Below the pieces are notes generated by a model that saw only the letters and a program-made list of their open reading frames with translations, did no database searches and was not told the DNA's origin. 64,000 bases of DNA from Pallidibacillus pasinlerensis (lineage in GTDB: Bacteria > Bacillota > Bacilli > Bacillales > Caldibacillaceae). Shown piece after piece: positions 39,872-50,057 of this stretch (positions are counted from its first letter, which is position 1; each line of letters begins with the position of its first letter). A program made the translations under genes and the position numbers. The stretch covers positions 32,551 to 96,550 of the forward strand of contig NZ_JAACYS010000002.1 of assembly GCF_009996845.1 (NCBI RefSeq), written 5' to 3'.

Positions 39872-41968
39872 CTAATCACCAAAAACAGCTTTTTCTAATA
39901 CTTCTGCTACGTCATATGTTTTTACGGTATCTTCTACTTCAATCGCTTTTGTACCGTCGGAAAGCATCGTTAAGCAATATGGACATCCAGCACTAATTGT
40001 TGTTGCTTCAGTTTTAAGTGCTTGTTCCGTTCTTGCGACGTTAATACGGTGTCCTGTTTCTTCTTCCATCCACATGAGACCGCCACCGGCACCACAACAC
40101 ATCGCATCTTCACGATTACGTTCCATTTCAACTAATTTAACACCTTTAATAGACTTTAAGATTTCACGTGGTGGGTCATAAACATCATTGTATCGACCTA
40201 AATAACAAGAATCATGGAAAGTAATCGTTTCGTTTACTTCATATTTTGGTACAAGCTTGCCTTCTTTAACGAGTTGATATAACAATTCTGTATGGTGATA
40301 AACTTCTGCTTTAAAACCAAAGTCAGGATATTCATTTTTAAAAATATTGTATGCGTGAGGATCAATTGTAACAATTTTTTCCACACCGTTTTTCTCAAAC
40401 TCTTTTATATTTTTTTCAGCTAATTCTTGGAATAAAAATTCGTTTCCTAAGCGACGTGGTGTATCACCAGAGTTTCTTTCTCTGTTACCTAAAATCGCAA
40501 AGGATACCCCTGCTTCGTTTAACAGTTTTGCAAAGGATAAAGCAATTTTTTGGCTTCGGTTATCGTAAGACCCCATAGACCCAACCCATAGTAAGTATTC
40601 AAAGTCTTTATCTTCTTTTTGCAATTCTTTTACTGTTGGGATGTACACATCATCACGAAGTTCACGCCAGTTTTCGCGATCCTTTTTATTTAGTCCCCAC
40701 GGGTTACCTTGTTTTTCAATATTTTGCATCGCACGTTGCGCATCTGGTCTCATTTTTCCTTCTGTCATTACTAAATAACGGCGTAAATCAATGATTTTTT
40801 CTACATGCTCGTTCATAACTGGACATTGGTCTTCACAGTTACGGCATGTCGTACAAGCCCAAATTTCTTCTTCTGTAATGACATCACCGATTAAGCTAAC
40901 ATCATAAATGGATGCTGCTGCCGTTTCTTGAGCACCTAAGCCACTTGCTTGCATTGCCAATTGGTTTCCTGTCGTATTTTTGAACATGAATTGTGGAACC
41001 CAAGGTGTTTTGGATGTTACAGCTGCACCGTAGTTAGTTAAGTGATCACGCATTTTTACGATTAAATCCATCGGTGACAGCATTTTACCTGTACCTGATG
41101 CTGGACACATATTTGTACAACGTCCACATTCTACACAGGCATATAAATCGACTAAGGATAACTGGGAAAACTCATCGATTTTTCCTACACCGAAGGACTC
41201 GGCATCTTCATCTTCAAAATCGATTGGTGTTAGTTTTCCTTTTTTATCAGCTTGATGCAAAAATACGTTAGCTGGTCCGGCAATTAAGTGTGCGTGTTTT
41301 GATTGCGGGATGTAGATTAAGAATACCAATAACACGATTAAATGAATCCACCATGCCAGATAGAATACGACGATACTCGCTGTTTCTCCCATCCAACCGA
41401 AAGCTAAAGCGAATACGGAAGCAACTGGTGCTGTCCATGCTGGATCTTCACCAAACCAAATCATTGTCATTCCATTTCCTAATAGAACAGTGAGCATTAA
41501 TGTGCCGATAAAAATTAGGACAAGTCCATTTTTCAATCCGCCTTTTAGACGCACAAGTTTTTCGATATAACGACGATAAAAGGCCCAAATAACAGATACT
41601 AAAACCATTAATGTGACAAGTTCTTGGAAAAATGTAAATCCTGGATATAATGGTCCAAAAGGTAAATGTTTACCTGGTATTAATCCTTTAATGATGAAGT
41701 CGATGGCACCGAATTGGACGAGAATAAATCCATAAAACATCATGACGTGAATCGCGCCACTTTTTTTATCTTTCAATAATTTTTTCTGTCCAAAAACAAA
41801 AATTAATATGTTTCTAAAACGCTCTTTTAAGTTTTGGTCAAACACTTCTTTTTTACCTAATTTAATATATGAGACTCTCGTTTTAATTAGGTAAGCAAAT
41901 AAATATGCCGCGTAAGCGATTACAGAAATTGTTGCAATCCAGTTAACAACTAATAAGGATTGACTCAT
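39872..41968 (-). CDS. fadF: FadF-type (Fe-S) electron-transfer flavoprotein oxidoreductase
   Basis: 698 residues, membrane bound: about five or six N-terminal helices (about 1-220), then two 4Fe-4S clusters (CVECGRCTNMCP and CTTCRNCEDQCP) and two CCG domains (DSCYLGRYN and MCCGAGGGLMW) as in heterodisulfide-reductase-like proteins. The family takes electrons from ETF produced by acyl-CoA dehydrogenases and gives them to menaquinone. It is first gene of the fatty-acid locus, with a FadR-like operator 105 bp upstream. etfAB are not in the window. Confidence 0.93.
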   Translation of the reverse strand: MSQSLLVVNWIATISVIAYAAYLFAYLIKTRVSYIKLGKKEVFDQNLKERFRNILIFVFGQKKLLKDKKSGAIHVMMFYGFILVQFGAIDFIIKGLIPGKHLPFGPLYPGFTFFQELVTLMVLVSVIWAFYRRYIEKLVRLKGGLKNGLVLIFIGTLMLTVLLGNGMTMIWFGEDPAWTAPVASVFALAFGWMGETASIVVFYLAWWIHLIVLLVFLIYIPQSKHAHLIAGPANVFLHQADKKGKLTPIDFEDEDAESFGVGKIDEFSQLSLVDLYACVECGRCTNMCPASGTGKMLSPMDLIVKMRDHLTNYGAAVTSKTPWVPQFMFKNTTGNQLAMQASGLGAQETAAASIYDVSLIGDVITEEEIWACTTCRNCEDQCPVMNEHVEKIIDLRRYLVMTEGKMRPDAQRAMQNIEKQGNPWGLNKKDRENWRELRDDVYIPTVKELQKEDKDFEYLLWVGSMGSYDNRSQKIALSFAKLLNEAGVSFAILGNRERNSGDTPRRLGNEFLFQELAEKNIKEFEKNGVEKIVTIDPHAYNIFKNEYPDFGFKAEVYHHTELLYQLVKEGKLVPKYEVNETITFHDSCYLGRYNDVYDPPREILKSIKGVKLVEMERNREDAMCCGAGGGLMWMEEETGHRINVARTEQALKTEATTISAGCPYCLTMLSDGTKAIEVEDTVKTYDVAEVLEKAVFGD

Positions 41969-42073
41969 TTGTCCTCCCCCTTTTTTGTATTCTCCCTCTG
42001 TTCTAATTAAAGCTATGGATTAAAAAATTGTTGAACGAATTAGTGCCATTTCACCTTATTTTTAATTATATAC

Positions 42074-42091
42074 TGAATGAGCGTTCAGTCA
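42074..42091. promoter_or_regulatory. FadR-like operator upstream of fadF
   Basis: TGAATGAGCGTTCAGTCA differs from the B. subtilis FadR operator TGAATGA-N4-TCATTCA at one arm position. It lies in the divergent fadF/cls spacer. Confidence 0.6.
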
Positions 42092-42261
42092 ATATGTTTG
42101 CTTAATTTTTACAAAATTCCCATTAAATTGATATATACGACATTTATCAGCAAAATCCTTCAATTGAATAGAAATTTTTTAATTGATTTGTCGTGAAAAT
42201 AGCATAATTAAGTTATTTTAGAGTAAAATATATCTCTAGCCAAGTGAAGGGAGGCCAACCT

Positions 42262-43464
42262 TTGCTGTATTTTTTCGGTGCTTTTATAATTTTGTTGTTT
42301 TTAATTTTTATTGATTATTATTTCGGGCGGATTCACCACTTAAAACATGTGAAAAAACATTCCTTTCCTGTTCGACATAGTGACATTACAATTTTCACGA
42401 GCGGTCCTTTATTGTTTGAAAAAATGTTGGCGGATATTTCGGAAGCCCAGCACCATATCCATATGTTGTTTTATATTTTTCGTAATGATGAATTTGGGAT
42501 GAAAGTACTGCGTTTGTTAGAGGAGAAAGCTAAGGAAGGTGTACGGGTGCGTGTTTTAATTGACATTGTTGGTAGTCACCGATTTCCACGTAGACTTATG
42601 AAAGAGATGAGTTTGAAAGGTGTGGAAATTGAATATTGTCATACGCCAAGTTTCCCCTTTTTCTTTTTCCACTTACAAAATCGCAATCATCGAAAAATCA
42701 CTGTTATTGATGGTAAAATCGGCTATCTCGGTGGTTTTAATATTGGAAATGAGTATATCGATCTTCATCAAAGGCTGAGCCCTTGGCGAGATTGCCATGT
42801 CCGCTTTACGGGTGAAGGTGTGTGGGATTTGCAATTGCAGTTTCTAACAGATTGGACGGAAGCGACTTGGCGGGGACCTGAAGAGAATGAGCGAGAATTG
42901 TATTATCCTGCTTTGGCACAAGGACGTGTTGAGCACCAATTTTTTGCCTTTGAGGGAGATTGTTGGGAAGACAAAGTCGTGGAAATGATAAGTTCGGCAA
43001 AACGGAAGATTATTATCGGTTCGCCATATTTTATTCCAAGTAAAAGGGCGTTTGCTGCGATTTTGGATGCTGTTAAGCTTGGTGTGGAGGTAGTGTTGAT
43101 TCTTCCAGAGATGAGTGATCATCCTTTGATCCAGGAGGCTTCGTATCGGTTTTTGCGAAGGTTGATTCGATTGAATTGTTGCTCCGTTTATCGGTATCGC
43201 GAGGGGTTTTACCATGCGAAAGTGTTTGTTATTGATGACGATATATGTTCAGTTGGGACAGCGAATTTTGATAACCGCAGCTTTTATTTTAACCACGAGC
43301 TAAACAGTATGTTTCGAGATCCTGGTATGGTGATTGAAATGCTTGAAATTGCGGAGATGGATTTGTCTAAATCAACGAAATTGACGGCGGATATGTTGCG
43401 GCATAGGAATTTTGTTGGCGTTTTGAAAGAGTTGTTTGCAATTTTGTTATCACCGTTGTTGTAG
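42262..43464 (+). CDS. Cardiolipin synthase (phospholipase D family, YwjE-like)
   Basis: Condenses two phosphatidylglycerols. 400 residues if the start is the TTG at 42262, 7 nt after AAGGGAGG; an in-frame GTG at 42244 lies inside that SD and is unlikely. One N-terminal membrane helix is followed by two HKD motifs: NHRKITVIDGKIGYLGGFNIG and YHAKVFVIDDDICSVGTANFDNRS. Only one TM segment, rather than the usual two, agrees with the minor YwjE-type synthase found beside fadF in B. subtilis. Confidence 0.9.
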   Translation: MLYFFGAFIILLFLIFIDYYFGRIHHLKHVKKHSFPVRHSDITIFTSGPLLFEKMLADISEAQHHIHMLFYIFRNDEFGMKVLRLLEEKAKEGVRVRVLIDIVGSHRFPRRLMKEMSLKGVEIEYCHTPSFPFFFFHLQNRNHRKITVIDGKIGYLGGFNIGNEYIDLHQRLSPWRDCHVRFTGEGVWDLQLQFLTDWTEATWRGPEENERELYYPALAQGRVEHQFFAFEGDCWEDKVVEMISSAKRKIIIGSPYFIPSKRAFAAILDAVKLGVEVVLILPEMSDHPLIQEASYRFLRRLIRLNCCSVYRYREGFYHAKVFVIDDDICSVGTANFDNRSFYFNHELNSMFRDPGMVIEMLEIAEMDLSKSTKLTADMLRHRNFVGVLKELFAILLSPLL

Positions 43465-43509
43465 AGATGTGTGTGGGGTGGTTTGTGGTTATGTGAGAAT
43501 CCGGAGTTT

Positions 43510-44790
43510 TTTGGATGTTTGTCGCTTGGCATCTGTGAAGGACAGTTTGGTACGATTCTCTCGATTATTTGTCTTTCATCGTGTCTATGATGGACACTTT
43601 GATTTCGTTTTCGTGCTGATTTGTCCTTCATTGTACTTATGAAAGACATTTTGATTCGGTTTGAGTGCTAATTCTTCCTTTATCATGTCTATGAAAGACA
43701 CTTTGAGTCGGTTTGCGCATTGATTTGTCCTTCAGCACGCCTATGATGGACACTTTGTCCCGGTTTGCGCCCTGATTTGTCCTTCAGCACGCCTATGATG
43801 GACACTTTGTCCCGGTTTTCGCATTGATTTGTCCTTCAGCACGTCTATGATGGACACTTTCTCTCGATTTGCGCATTGATTTGTCCTTCAGCACGCCTAT
43901 GATGGACACTTTGTCCCAGTTTGCGCCCTGATTTGTCCTTCAGCACGCCTATGATGGACACTTTCTCTCGGTTTTCGCATTGATTTGTCCTTCAGCACGC
44001 CTATGATGGACACTTTGTCCCAGTTTGCGCCCTGATTTGTCCTTCAGCACGTCTATGATGGACACTTTGTCCCGGTTTTCGCATTGATTTGTCCTTCAGC
44101 ACGCCTATGATGGACACTTTCTCTCGATTTGCGCATTGATTTGTCCTTCAGCACGCCTATGATGGACACTTTCTCTCGATTTGCGCATTGATTTGTCCTT
44201 TAGCACGCCTATGATGGACACTTTGTCCCAGTTTGCGCCCTGATTTGTCCTTCAGCACGCCTATGATGGACACTTTCTCTCGATTTGCGCATTGATTTGT
44301 CCTTCAGCACGCCTATGATGGACACTTTCTCTCGATTTGCGCCCTGATTTGTCTTTTAGAAGGCTTGTAAGAGACAGTTTACGAACAGTTTCTTGGAATT
44401 TTGTCTTTTAGAGGGTCTATAAAAGACAGTTCGTCCGATTTTCCTGGCGCTTTGTCCTTTTGAAAGCCTATAAAAGACAATTCTTGCCGATTTTCCTGTC
44501 ACTTTGTCCTTTAGCAAGCTTTATTAAAGACAATTCTCTCCCTTACATCTGAAGTTTTGTCTTTTAGATGTCCTATAAAAGGCAATCCACCTCATTTTTC
44601 TCCTATTTTTGTCTTTAAGACACTTCATAAAAGACATTTCACCTCTTTGCCCTCAAATTTTGTCTCTTTGACAACCTATAAATGACAATCCACCTCATTT
44701 TCCTCATACTTCTGTCCTTTAGAAGCTTCATAAAAGACATTTCACCTCTTTACCCTCAAACTTTTGTCCTTTAGCCCCGTCTCCCCCAAT
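43510..44790. repeat. 52-bp tandem array 3 (TTTGTCCTTCAGCACGCCTATGATGGACA units)
   Basis: About 25 units between convergent cls and argS. The G of TTTGTC recurs exactly every 52 bp from 43571 to 44351 (15 steps). Then seven or eight strongly diverged units follow at 44403, 44454, 44506, 44559, 44611, 44662, 44714 and 44766 (51-53-bp steps). The conserved core is TTTGTCYTT ... AARGACA; connectors vary (TTTGTCCCGGTTTGCGCCCTG, TTTCTCTCGATTTGCGCATTG and others). Confidence 0.95.
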
Positions 44791-44791
44791 T

Positions 44792-44842
44792 AAAAACCCT
44801 CGCCCGAGATTTCTCCTAAACGAGAAACCCCAAGCAAGGGTC
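44792..44842 (-). terminator. argS terminator
   Basis: Minus strand ACCCTTGC ... GCGAGGGT arms with an inner TTTCTC/GAGAAA pair, followed by TTTTTAA, 47 bp past the argS stop. Confidence 0.8.
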
Positions 44843-44888
44843 AAACTAAGCCAGTTAACACAAAAAGCGTACCTATTCTACTCTATTA

Positions 44889-46571
44889 TTACATTCTTTC
44901 CGGTGCACTTACACCAACTAAGCGTAATGCATTTTTCATTGTAATTTGAACTGCTTTTACTAATGCTAAGCGTGCCTTCGAAAGTTCCGCATTTTCTTGA
45001 TCCAATACTTTTACTGCATTGTAAAAGCTATGGAATGTGGATGCTAAGTCGTGAATGTAGTTTGTGATGCGATGTGGTGCACGTTTTTCAGCTGCTTCCA
45101 CAATCACTTGTGGGAACTCACCGACTCTTTTCAGTACATCAATTTCTTTTTCTTCACCGATTAAAGATAAATCAATCGCAGCTACATCATCAGCACTAAC
45201 TGCAAATCCTAATTCTTCACTTTGACGTAAAATACTGCAAATACGTGCATGGGCGTATTGCGCATAGTATACCGGGTTTTCATTGGACTGAGATACAGCT
45301 AAGTCTAAGTCAAAGTCTAAATGAGTGTCTGGACTTCTCATCGCAAAGAAGTAACGTGTCGCATCTAAACCAACTTCTTCAATAAGTTCACGCATCGTAA
45401 CGGCTTTACCAGTCCGCTTACTCATTTTCATTTTTTCGCCGTCTTTATACAGCTGAACCATTTGGATTACTTCCACTTCTAATGCTTCACGGTCAAAGCC
45501 TAAAGCTTCCATTGCCGCTTTCATCCGTGGAATGTAACCGTGGTGATCTGCACCCCAAATATTAATTACTTTCGCAAAACCACGTTCAAATTTGTTTTTA
45601 TGATAAGCAATATCAGGCATGAAGTAAGTATATGAGCCGTCAGATTTGCGTAATACACGGTCTTTGTCATCGCCATAGTCCGTAGTACGTAACCAAATCG
45701 CACCATCTTGATCATAAACTTGTCCTTTTTCACGCAAAACTTCTAATGCTTCTTCAACTTTTCCATCTTCATATAGAGAAGTTTCACTGAACCATACATC
45801 AAACTTAACACGGAAGTTTTCCAAGTCTTTTTTCAGCTTGTCCATTTCAGCATCTAAACCGTACTTCCGGAAAAATTCAAACCGTTCTTCTTCTGAAGCA
45901 TTAACAAACTTATCGCCATATTCTTCAGCTAGTTTTTTCCCAATTTCAATGATGTCTTGGCCATGATAGCCATCTTCAGGCATTTCTTTATCCATACCTA
46001 ACGCTTGGAAGTAACGAGCTTCAATTGAGTAAGCTAAATTATTAATTTGGTTTCCCGCATCGTTAATATAATATTCACGGGTTACATCGTATCCAGCAGC
46101 ATCCAACACATTACATAATGTATCACCTACTGCCGCTCCACGGGCATGACCAAGGTGTAAGTCTCCAGTTGGGTTCGCTGAAACAAACTCAACTTGAATT
46201 TTTTCACCTTTACCGTATTCTGTACGTCCATACTCTTCGCCCGCTTTTAAAACGTTCGGAATTAATTCTGTTAAATAACTATTGTCCATGAAAAAGTTAA
46301 TAAAGCCTGGACCTGCAATTTCAATTTTTTCAACATGAACTTTTTCTTTAGCAAAATGCTCAATTACACTTTCCGCAATTTGACGTGGTGCTCTTTTTGC
46401 AACCCGGGCTAATTGCATCGCGATATTCGTTGAATAGTCACCGTGGGCTTTTTCCTTCGGTACTTCAAGAACGACATCTGGTATTTGTGCTTCTTCTGCT
46501 AAACCACTTGCGATAACGGCTTGTTTAATTTCATCTTTGATCGATTGTTCTACTGCTTGTACTATGTTCAT
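44889..46571 (-). CDS. argS: Arginyl-tRNA synthetase
   Basis: 560 residues, class Ia. The N-terminal additional domain (about 1-110) is followed by the HIGH-like [14 protein letters not shown], then [12 protein letters not shown] as the KMSKS loop. The C-terminal anticodon-binding domain ends in [13 protein letters not shown]. Its ATG overlaps the ywiB stop by 4 bp, so the two are coupled, as in Bacillus. Confidence 0.97.
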   Translation of the reverse strand: MNIVQAVEQSIKDEIKQAVIASGLAEEAQIPDVVLEVPKEKAHGDYSTNIAMQLARVAKRAPRQIAESVIEHFAKEKVHVEKIEIAGPGFINFFMDNSYLTELIPNVLKAGEEYGRTEYGKGEKIQVEFVSANPTGDLHLGHARGAAVGDTLCNVLDAAGYDVTREYYINDAGNQINNLAYSIEARYFQALGMDKEMPEDGYHGQDIIEIGKKLAEEYGDKFVNASEEERFEFFRKYGLDAEMDKLKKDLENFRVKFDVWFSETSLYEDGKVEEALEVLREKGQVYDQDGAIWLRTTDYGDDKDRVLRKSDGSYTYFMPDIAYHKNKFERGFAKVINIWGADHHGYIPRMKAAMEALGFDREALEVEVIQMVQLYKDGEKMKMSKRTGKAVTMRELIEEVGLDATRYFFAMRSPDTHLDFDLDLAVSQSNENPVYYAQYAHARICSILRQSEELGFAVSADDVAAIDLSLIGEEKEIDVLKRVGEFPQVIVEAAEKRAPHRITNYIHDLASTFHSFYNAVKVLDQENAELSKARLALVKAVQITMKNALRLVGVSAPERM

Positions 46572-47020
46572 ATTCCCTTGTCCTCCTTAAAATTAAATTG
46601 TATTTGATAGGAGCCTACTTCGAGCTCTTCCATATAAAAATCATAGTTAATATTTAAGTTGCCTTCTCGAGCCTCTTCATCCCATTTAAAAGCTAACTTC
46701 TTCGTATTTGTTTTTATTCTAAAGTGACCGATATTGGTATTATATGTACCGCCCATTACTTCTCTTTGTTTAAAAGATAGCATCATATTTAATGAGCCTT
46801 TACGAATAATTTTCGCTTCAGGAATTTCATTTTCGGAAAATTTTACAACTGTATGTACTTTCCTCTTCTTTTCCAAAAATTCATCATAAATTAAATACGA
46901 TGTTTTCCCCTTTTTATAATATTGACCAAAAACCATTAGCTCATATTTTTCTCGATTTCCATCTCGGTGTTTGATATTGATTGTGGTCGAAATTTTGACC
47001 GGAGCCCCAGTTGCTGGCAC
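46568..47020 (-). CDS. ywiB: DUF1934 protein YwiB
   Basis: 150 residues, calycin-like beta-barrel family of unknown function, conserved directly upstream of argS. The start is a GTG ([18 protein letters not shown]) with AGAGG about 10 nt upstream. Alternating strand pattern with no Cys; [19 protein letters not shown] and the [21 protein letters not shown]-terminus fit the family. Cytosolic. Confidence 0.85.
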   Translation of the reverse strand: MPATGAPVKISTTINIKHRDGNREKYELMVFGQYYKKGKTSYLIYDEFLEKKRKVHTVVKFSENEIPEAKIIRKGSLNMMLSFKQREVMGGTYNTNIGHFRIKTNTKKLAFKWDEEAREGNLNINYDFYMEELEVGSYQIQFNFKEDKGI

Positions 47021-47149
47021 TTCCTCACATCCTCTACGTTGTTCATCTATATTTAACTATATCATTTTAGCGATTTCCTTGTTTGAATTCAATGCAAAAA
47101 CGGTTTATAATCGTATATTTTCTATTTGCTTCAAAAATTTGGCGAATAC

Positions 47150-47179
47150 GTTTAATCACTGTCAAACATTTCCATACTA
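47150..47179 (+). promoter_or_regulatory. Possible sigma-G promoter of the PBP gene
   Basis: -35 GTTTA (47150-47154), 18-bp spacer, -10 CATACTA (47173-47179), against GHATR-N18-CATNHTA; one -35 mismatch. It is 119 bp from the ATG. pbpG of B. subtilis is sigma-G controlled. Confidence 0.3.
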
Positions 47180-47297
47180 AATAATATGAGGGAAAACGAA
47201 ATAAGTGGCAAGCCCTGAACTTGGAAAATCTAGTTTTACTATTAGGATATAGGCTTTTTTCAATGAAAATTTTTTCTCTCATAGGGGGAATACAACA

Positions 47298-49373
47298 ATG
47301 AAACAGACATCTCATCCAAATTTTAAACGAACGTTAAAAGTGGCCCAAGTTTCCTTAGTTATCAGTAGTTTTTTTGTTATTATTCTATTTTTAACGCTTT
47401 TAGGATTATATACTTATGGAAAAATAGCAGGACCACCACCCATTGAAATACCACAATCAACAATTTATTATGCTGCCGATGGGTCAATGATCGGTGAAAC
47501 GAATAGTGGTCAGAAACGATATTGGGTTGACTTAGACGATATTTCTCCACATTTAGTTGAGGCCACGTTGGCAATTGAAGATCAACATTTTTATTCGCAT
47601 GCTGGCTTTGATTATAAGCGAATTATCGGAGCAATTGTCGCTAATCTTAAAGCGATGTCTAAAGTACAAGGGGCGAGCACAATCTCACAACAGTATGCTC
47701 GGAATTTATTTTTAAGTCATGAAAAAACATGGTCTAGAAAATTAAAAGAGGCCTTTCATACGATACGATTAGAAACGAACTATTCTAAAGATGACATTTT
47801 AGAAGGGTATTTAAATACGATTTATTATGGCCACGGTGTATATGGGATTGAAGCCGCAAGCCTTTATTATTTTAATAAAAATGCTAGAGACTTAACTCTA
47901 AGTGAAGCTGCCCTACTTGCAGGTATTCCAAAAGGACCTAGTCTTTATTCACCTCTAACTGCCTTTGATAATGCAAAAAAAAGACAAGAACTAATTTTAA
48001 ATGAAATGGTAATACAAGGTCGGATATCGAAGGATGAGGCGACAGTTGCAGCTTCACAACCGATTGAATTTGCCGCTCAAGAAGTGGTAACTAAACCTAA
48101 GGTTGCACCATACTTTCAAGATGTTGTGAAGGCCCAGTTAAAAGAAATTGGATTAGATGAGCAGACGATTACCCTTGGTGGTTTAGAAATTCATACAACG
48201 TTAGATCTCGATATGCAAAAAATTGCTGAGGAGCAGTTTGAAAAAACATTCCCGAAAAATTCAGTGCTTCAAGGGGCATTAGTGGCGATGGATCCACAAA
48301 CGGGATATGTAAAAGCATTAATTGGTGGTCGTGATTATGGAGAAACAAGTTTTAACCGGGCAACGCAAGCATTAAGACAACCGGGTTCAACGATTAAACC
48401 ACTTCTTTATTATGCAGCCTTGGAAAAAGGTTTTACACCTTCTTCGACATTTCGTAGTGAAAAAACAACGTTCAACTTTAATGACGGACGTGACCCGTAT
48501 ACACCTCATAATTTTAATCATAATTATGCTGAGGATGATATTACATTAATGCAAGCCCTCGCTTTATCGGACAATGTGTATGCCGTTAAAACGCATTTAT
48601 ATTTAGGTATGGATACACTTAGTGAAACGACAAAACGATTTGGTATTAAATCATTAACGAAGGAGGTTCCTTCAGCTGCTTTAGGTACATCAAACGTTCG
48701 ATTGATTGAATTGGCAAACGCCTACAGCTTACTTGCGAACGGTGGTCGAAAAGTTGAACCGGTTTTTATTACAAAAATTGTTGACCGTAACGGGGATATC
48801 ATTTATCAACACGAACTGGATCAAACTCAAGTGTTGGACAAAGATATTGCATTCGTAACAACCCATTTAATGACTGGGATATTTGATGAACGATTAAACG
48901 ATTATACGACGGTAACCGGACATAATATCCGTTCAAAGCTGACACGAATTTATGCAGGAAAATCTGGAACAACGGATTATGATAATTGGATGGTTGGCTT
49001 TACACCGAAGCTTGTTACTGCCGTATGGGTTGGTTATGATAAGGGGAAAGAAATTAATCGGACGGATGAAAGGCAATATGCCAAAAATATTTGGGCTGAT
49101 TTCATGGAGACCTCCCTCGCTGGCACGCCAATTGAATCCTTTAAGCCTACTTCTGGTGTTGTCGGTGTTTATATCGATCCAGAAACGGGACTCCTTGCCT
49201 CGGATAAATGTTTAACAAAACGATTCACATATTTTGTCAAAGAAACCGAACCAACGGAATATTGTGATGGAAAAAGACCTGATGGGGATTTTTTTGAGAA
49301 AGATCATGGCGGTCAAAGAAAGGAACAAGAACAATCTCCGTGGTACAAACGCTTATTGGATTGGTGGGATTAA
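47298..49373 (+). CDS. pbpG: Class A penicillin-binding protein, PbpG-like
   Basis: Bifunctional peptidoglycan glycosyltransferase/transpeptidase. 691 residues: cytoplasmic tail, one TM helix (about 17-40), GT51 domain with catalytic Glu in EDQHFYSHAG (94-103) and QGASTISQQYARNL. The transpeptidase domain has SxxK PGSTIKPL, SDN and KSGTT in AGKSGTTDYDN. It is placed between ywiB and ywhD exactly like the forespore PBP pbpG (ywhE). The speE-speB pair that flanks it in B. subtilis is absent. The ATG follows AGGGGGAAT. Confidence 0.93.
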   Translation: MKQTSHPNFKRTLKVAQVSLVISSFFVIILFLTLLGLYTYGKIAGPPPIEIPQSTIYYAADGSMIGETNSGQKRYWVDLDDISPHLVEATLAIEDQHFYSHAGFDYKRIIGAIVANLKAMSKVQGASTISQQYARNLFLSHEKTWSRKLKEAFHTIRLETNYSKDDILEGYLNTIYYGHGVYGIEAASLYYFNKNARDLTLSEAALLAGIPKGPSLYSPLTAFDNAKKRQELILNEMVIQGRISKDEATVAASQPIEFAAQEVVTKPKVAPYFQDVVKAQLKEIGLDEQTITLGGLEIHTTLDLDMQKIAEEQFEKTFPKNSVLQGALVAMDPQTGYVKALIGGRDYGETSFNRATQALRQPGSTIKPLLYYAALEKGFTPSSTFRSEKTTFNFNDGRDPYTPHNFNHNYAEDDITLMQALALSDNVYAVKTHLYLGMDTLSETTKRFGIKSLTKEVPSAALGTSNVRLIELANAYSLLANGGRKVEPVFITKIVDRNGDIIYQHELDQTQVLDKDIAFVTTHLMTGIFDERLNDYTTVTGHNIRSKLTRIYAGKSGTTDYDNWMVGFTPKLVTAVWVGYDKGKEINRTDERQYAKNIWADFMETSLAGTPIESFKPTSGVVGVYIDPETGLLASDKCLTKRFTYFVKETEPTEYCDGKRPDGDFFEKDHGGQRKEQEQSPWYKRLLDWWD

Positions 49374-49399
49374 AGTTTTAGATTACTAATATTTACATT

Positions 49400-49437
49400 A
49401 AAAAACTCCTTGGCACGCACACCAAGGAGTTTCTTTT
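49400..49437. terminator. Bidirectional terminator between pbpG and ywhD
   Basis: AAAAACTCCTTGG ... CCAAGGAGTTTCTTTT with an 8-nt loop; serves convergent genes. Confidence 0.9.
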
Positions 49438-49945
49438 ATTCTACACCTAATTTCTTTTTCAGTTCGTCACTGGAGTTTTCCCATAGGCCACCTTCTTGTT
49501 TTTTCAAAAACTCCGCTAACGTTTTCTTAGAAGGTTCATCCATATGATCGACAATAAAATGCCCTTTTAATGATTTATCCATTTTATTTACATGGTCTGG
49601 GAAAATTTTATAACCGCGTCTAGCTTCACGGTCAGTTGCTAAATCACAAGCAGTTACTCCGTAGTAAAAAGGACCGTTTTCATTCCGCTCAACGGTTACC
49701 CAAACGAGCCAATACCATTTCGGATTAGGTAATTCCTCGATATTCGGTACAAAACGTAACCCTTTTTCTACTTTACTCTTCGCATGCATTGCTCCTATAT
49801 CAATAAAGGCTTCTTGTTCCGCAACGTCAATGAAGATTGGTGTCATGTTTTCTAAATTAAGAACACCAGGATTATATCCTTTATGACCATCTAACGGGTC
49901 ATTTTTAATAATATTGAAATGAACCGTTTTCTTCTTTTCTACCAA
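49436..49945 (-). CDS. ywhD: YwhD family protein
   Basis: 169 residues, a Bacillus-specific conserved family with no assigned function. Characteristic stretches are HFNIIKNDPLDGHKGY, the aromatic KWYWLVWVTVERNENGPFYYG and the C-terminal GHFIVDHMDEPSKKTL. No signal peptide or membrane helix. It keeps the pbpG-ywhD-ywhC order. Confidence 0.9.
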   Translation of the reverse strand: MVEKKKTVHFNIIKNDPLDGHKGYNPGVLNLENMTPIFIDVAEQEAFIDIGAMHAKSKVEKGLRFVPNIEELPNPKWYWLVWVTVERNENGPFYYGVTACDLATDREARRGYKIFPDHVNKMDKSLKGHFIVDHMDEPSKKTLAEFLKKQEGGLWENSSDELKKKLGVE

Positions 49946-50057
49946 TTTTCACACCTCTTTTTATGTATTTTTCATAAGAAGTTTTTTACTAAAAATCGAT
50001 ACTATCAACTGTATTTAAATACCTTCTATTACTATCATATTATAAATCGTCAAATGA

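Noticed and set aside
43284..43649. 121-codon minus-strand ORF at the end of the cardiolipin synthase gene
   Set aside because: Antisense of the synthase C-terminus running into array 3.
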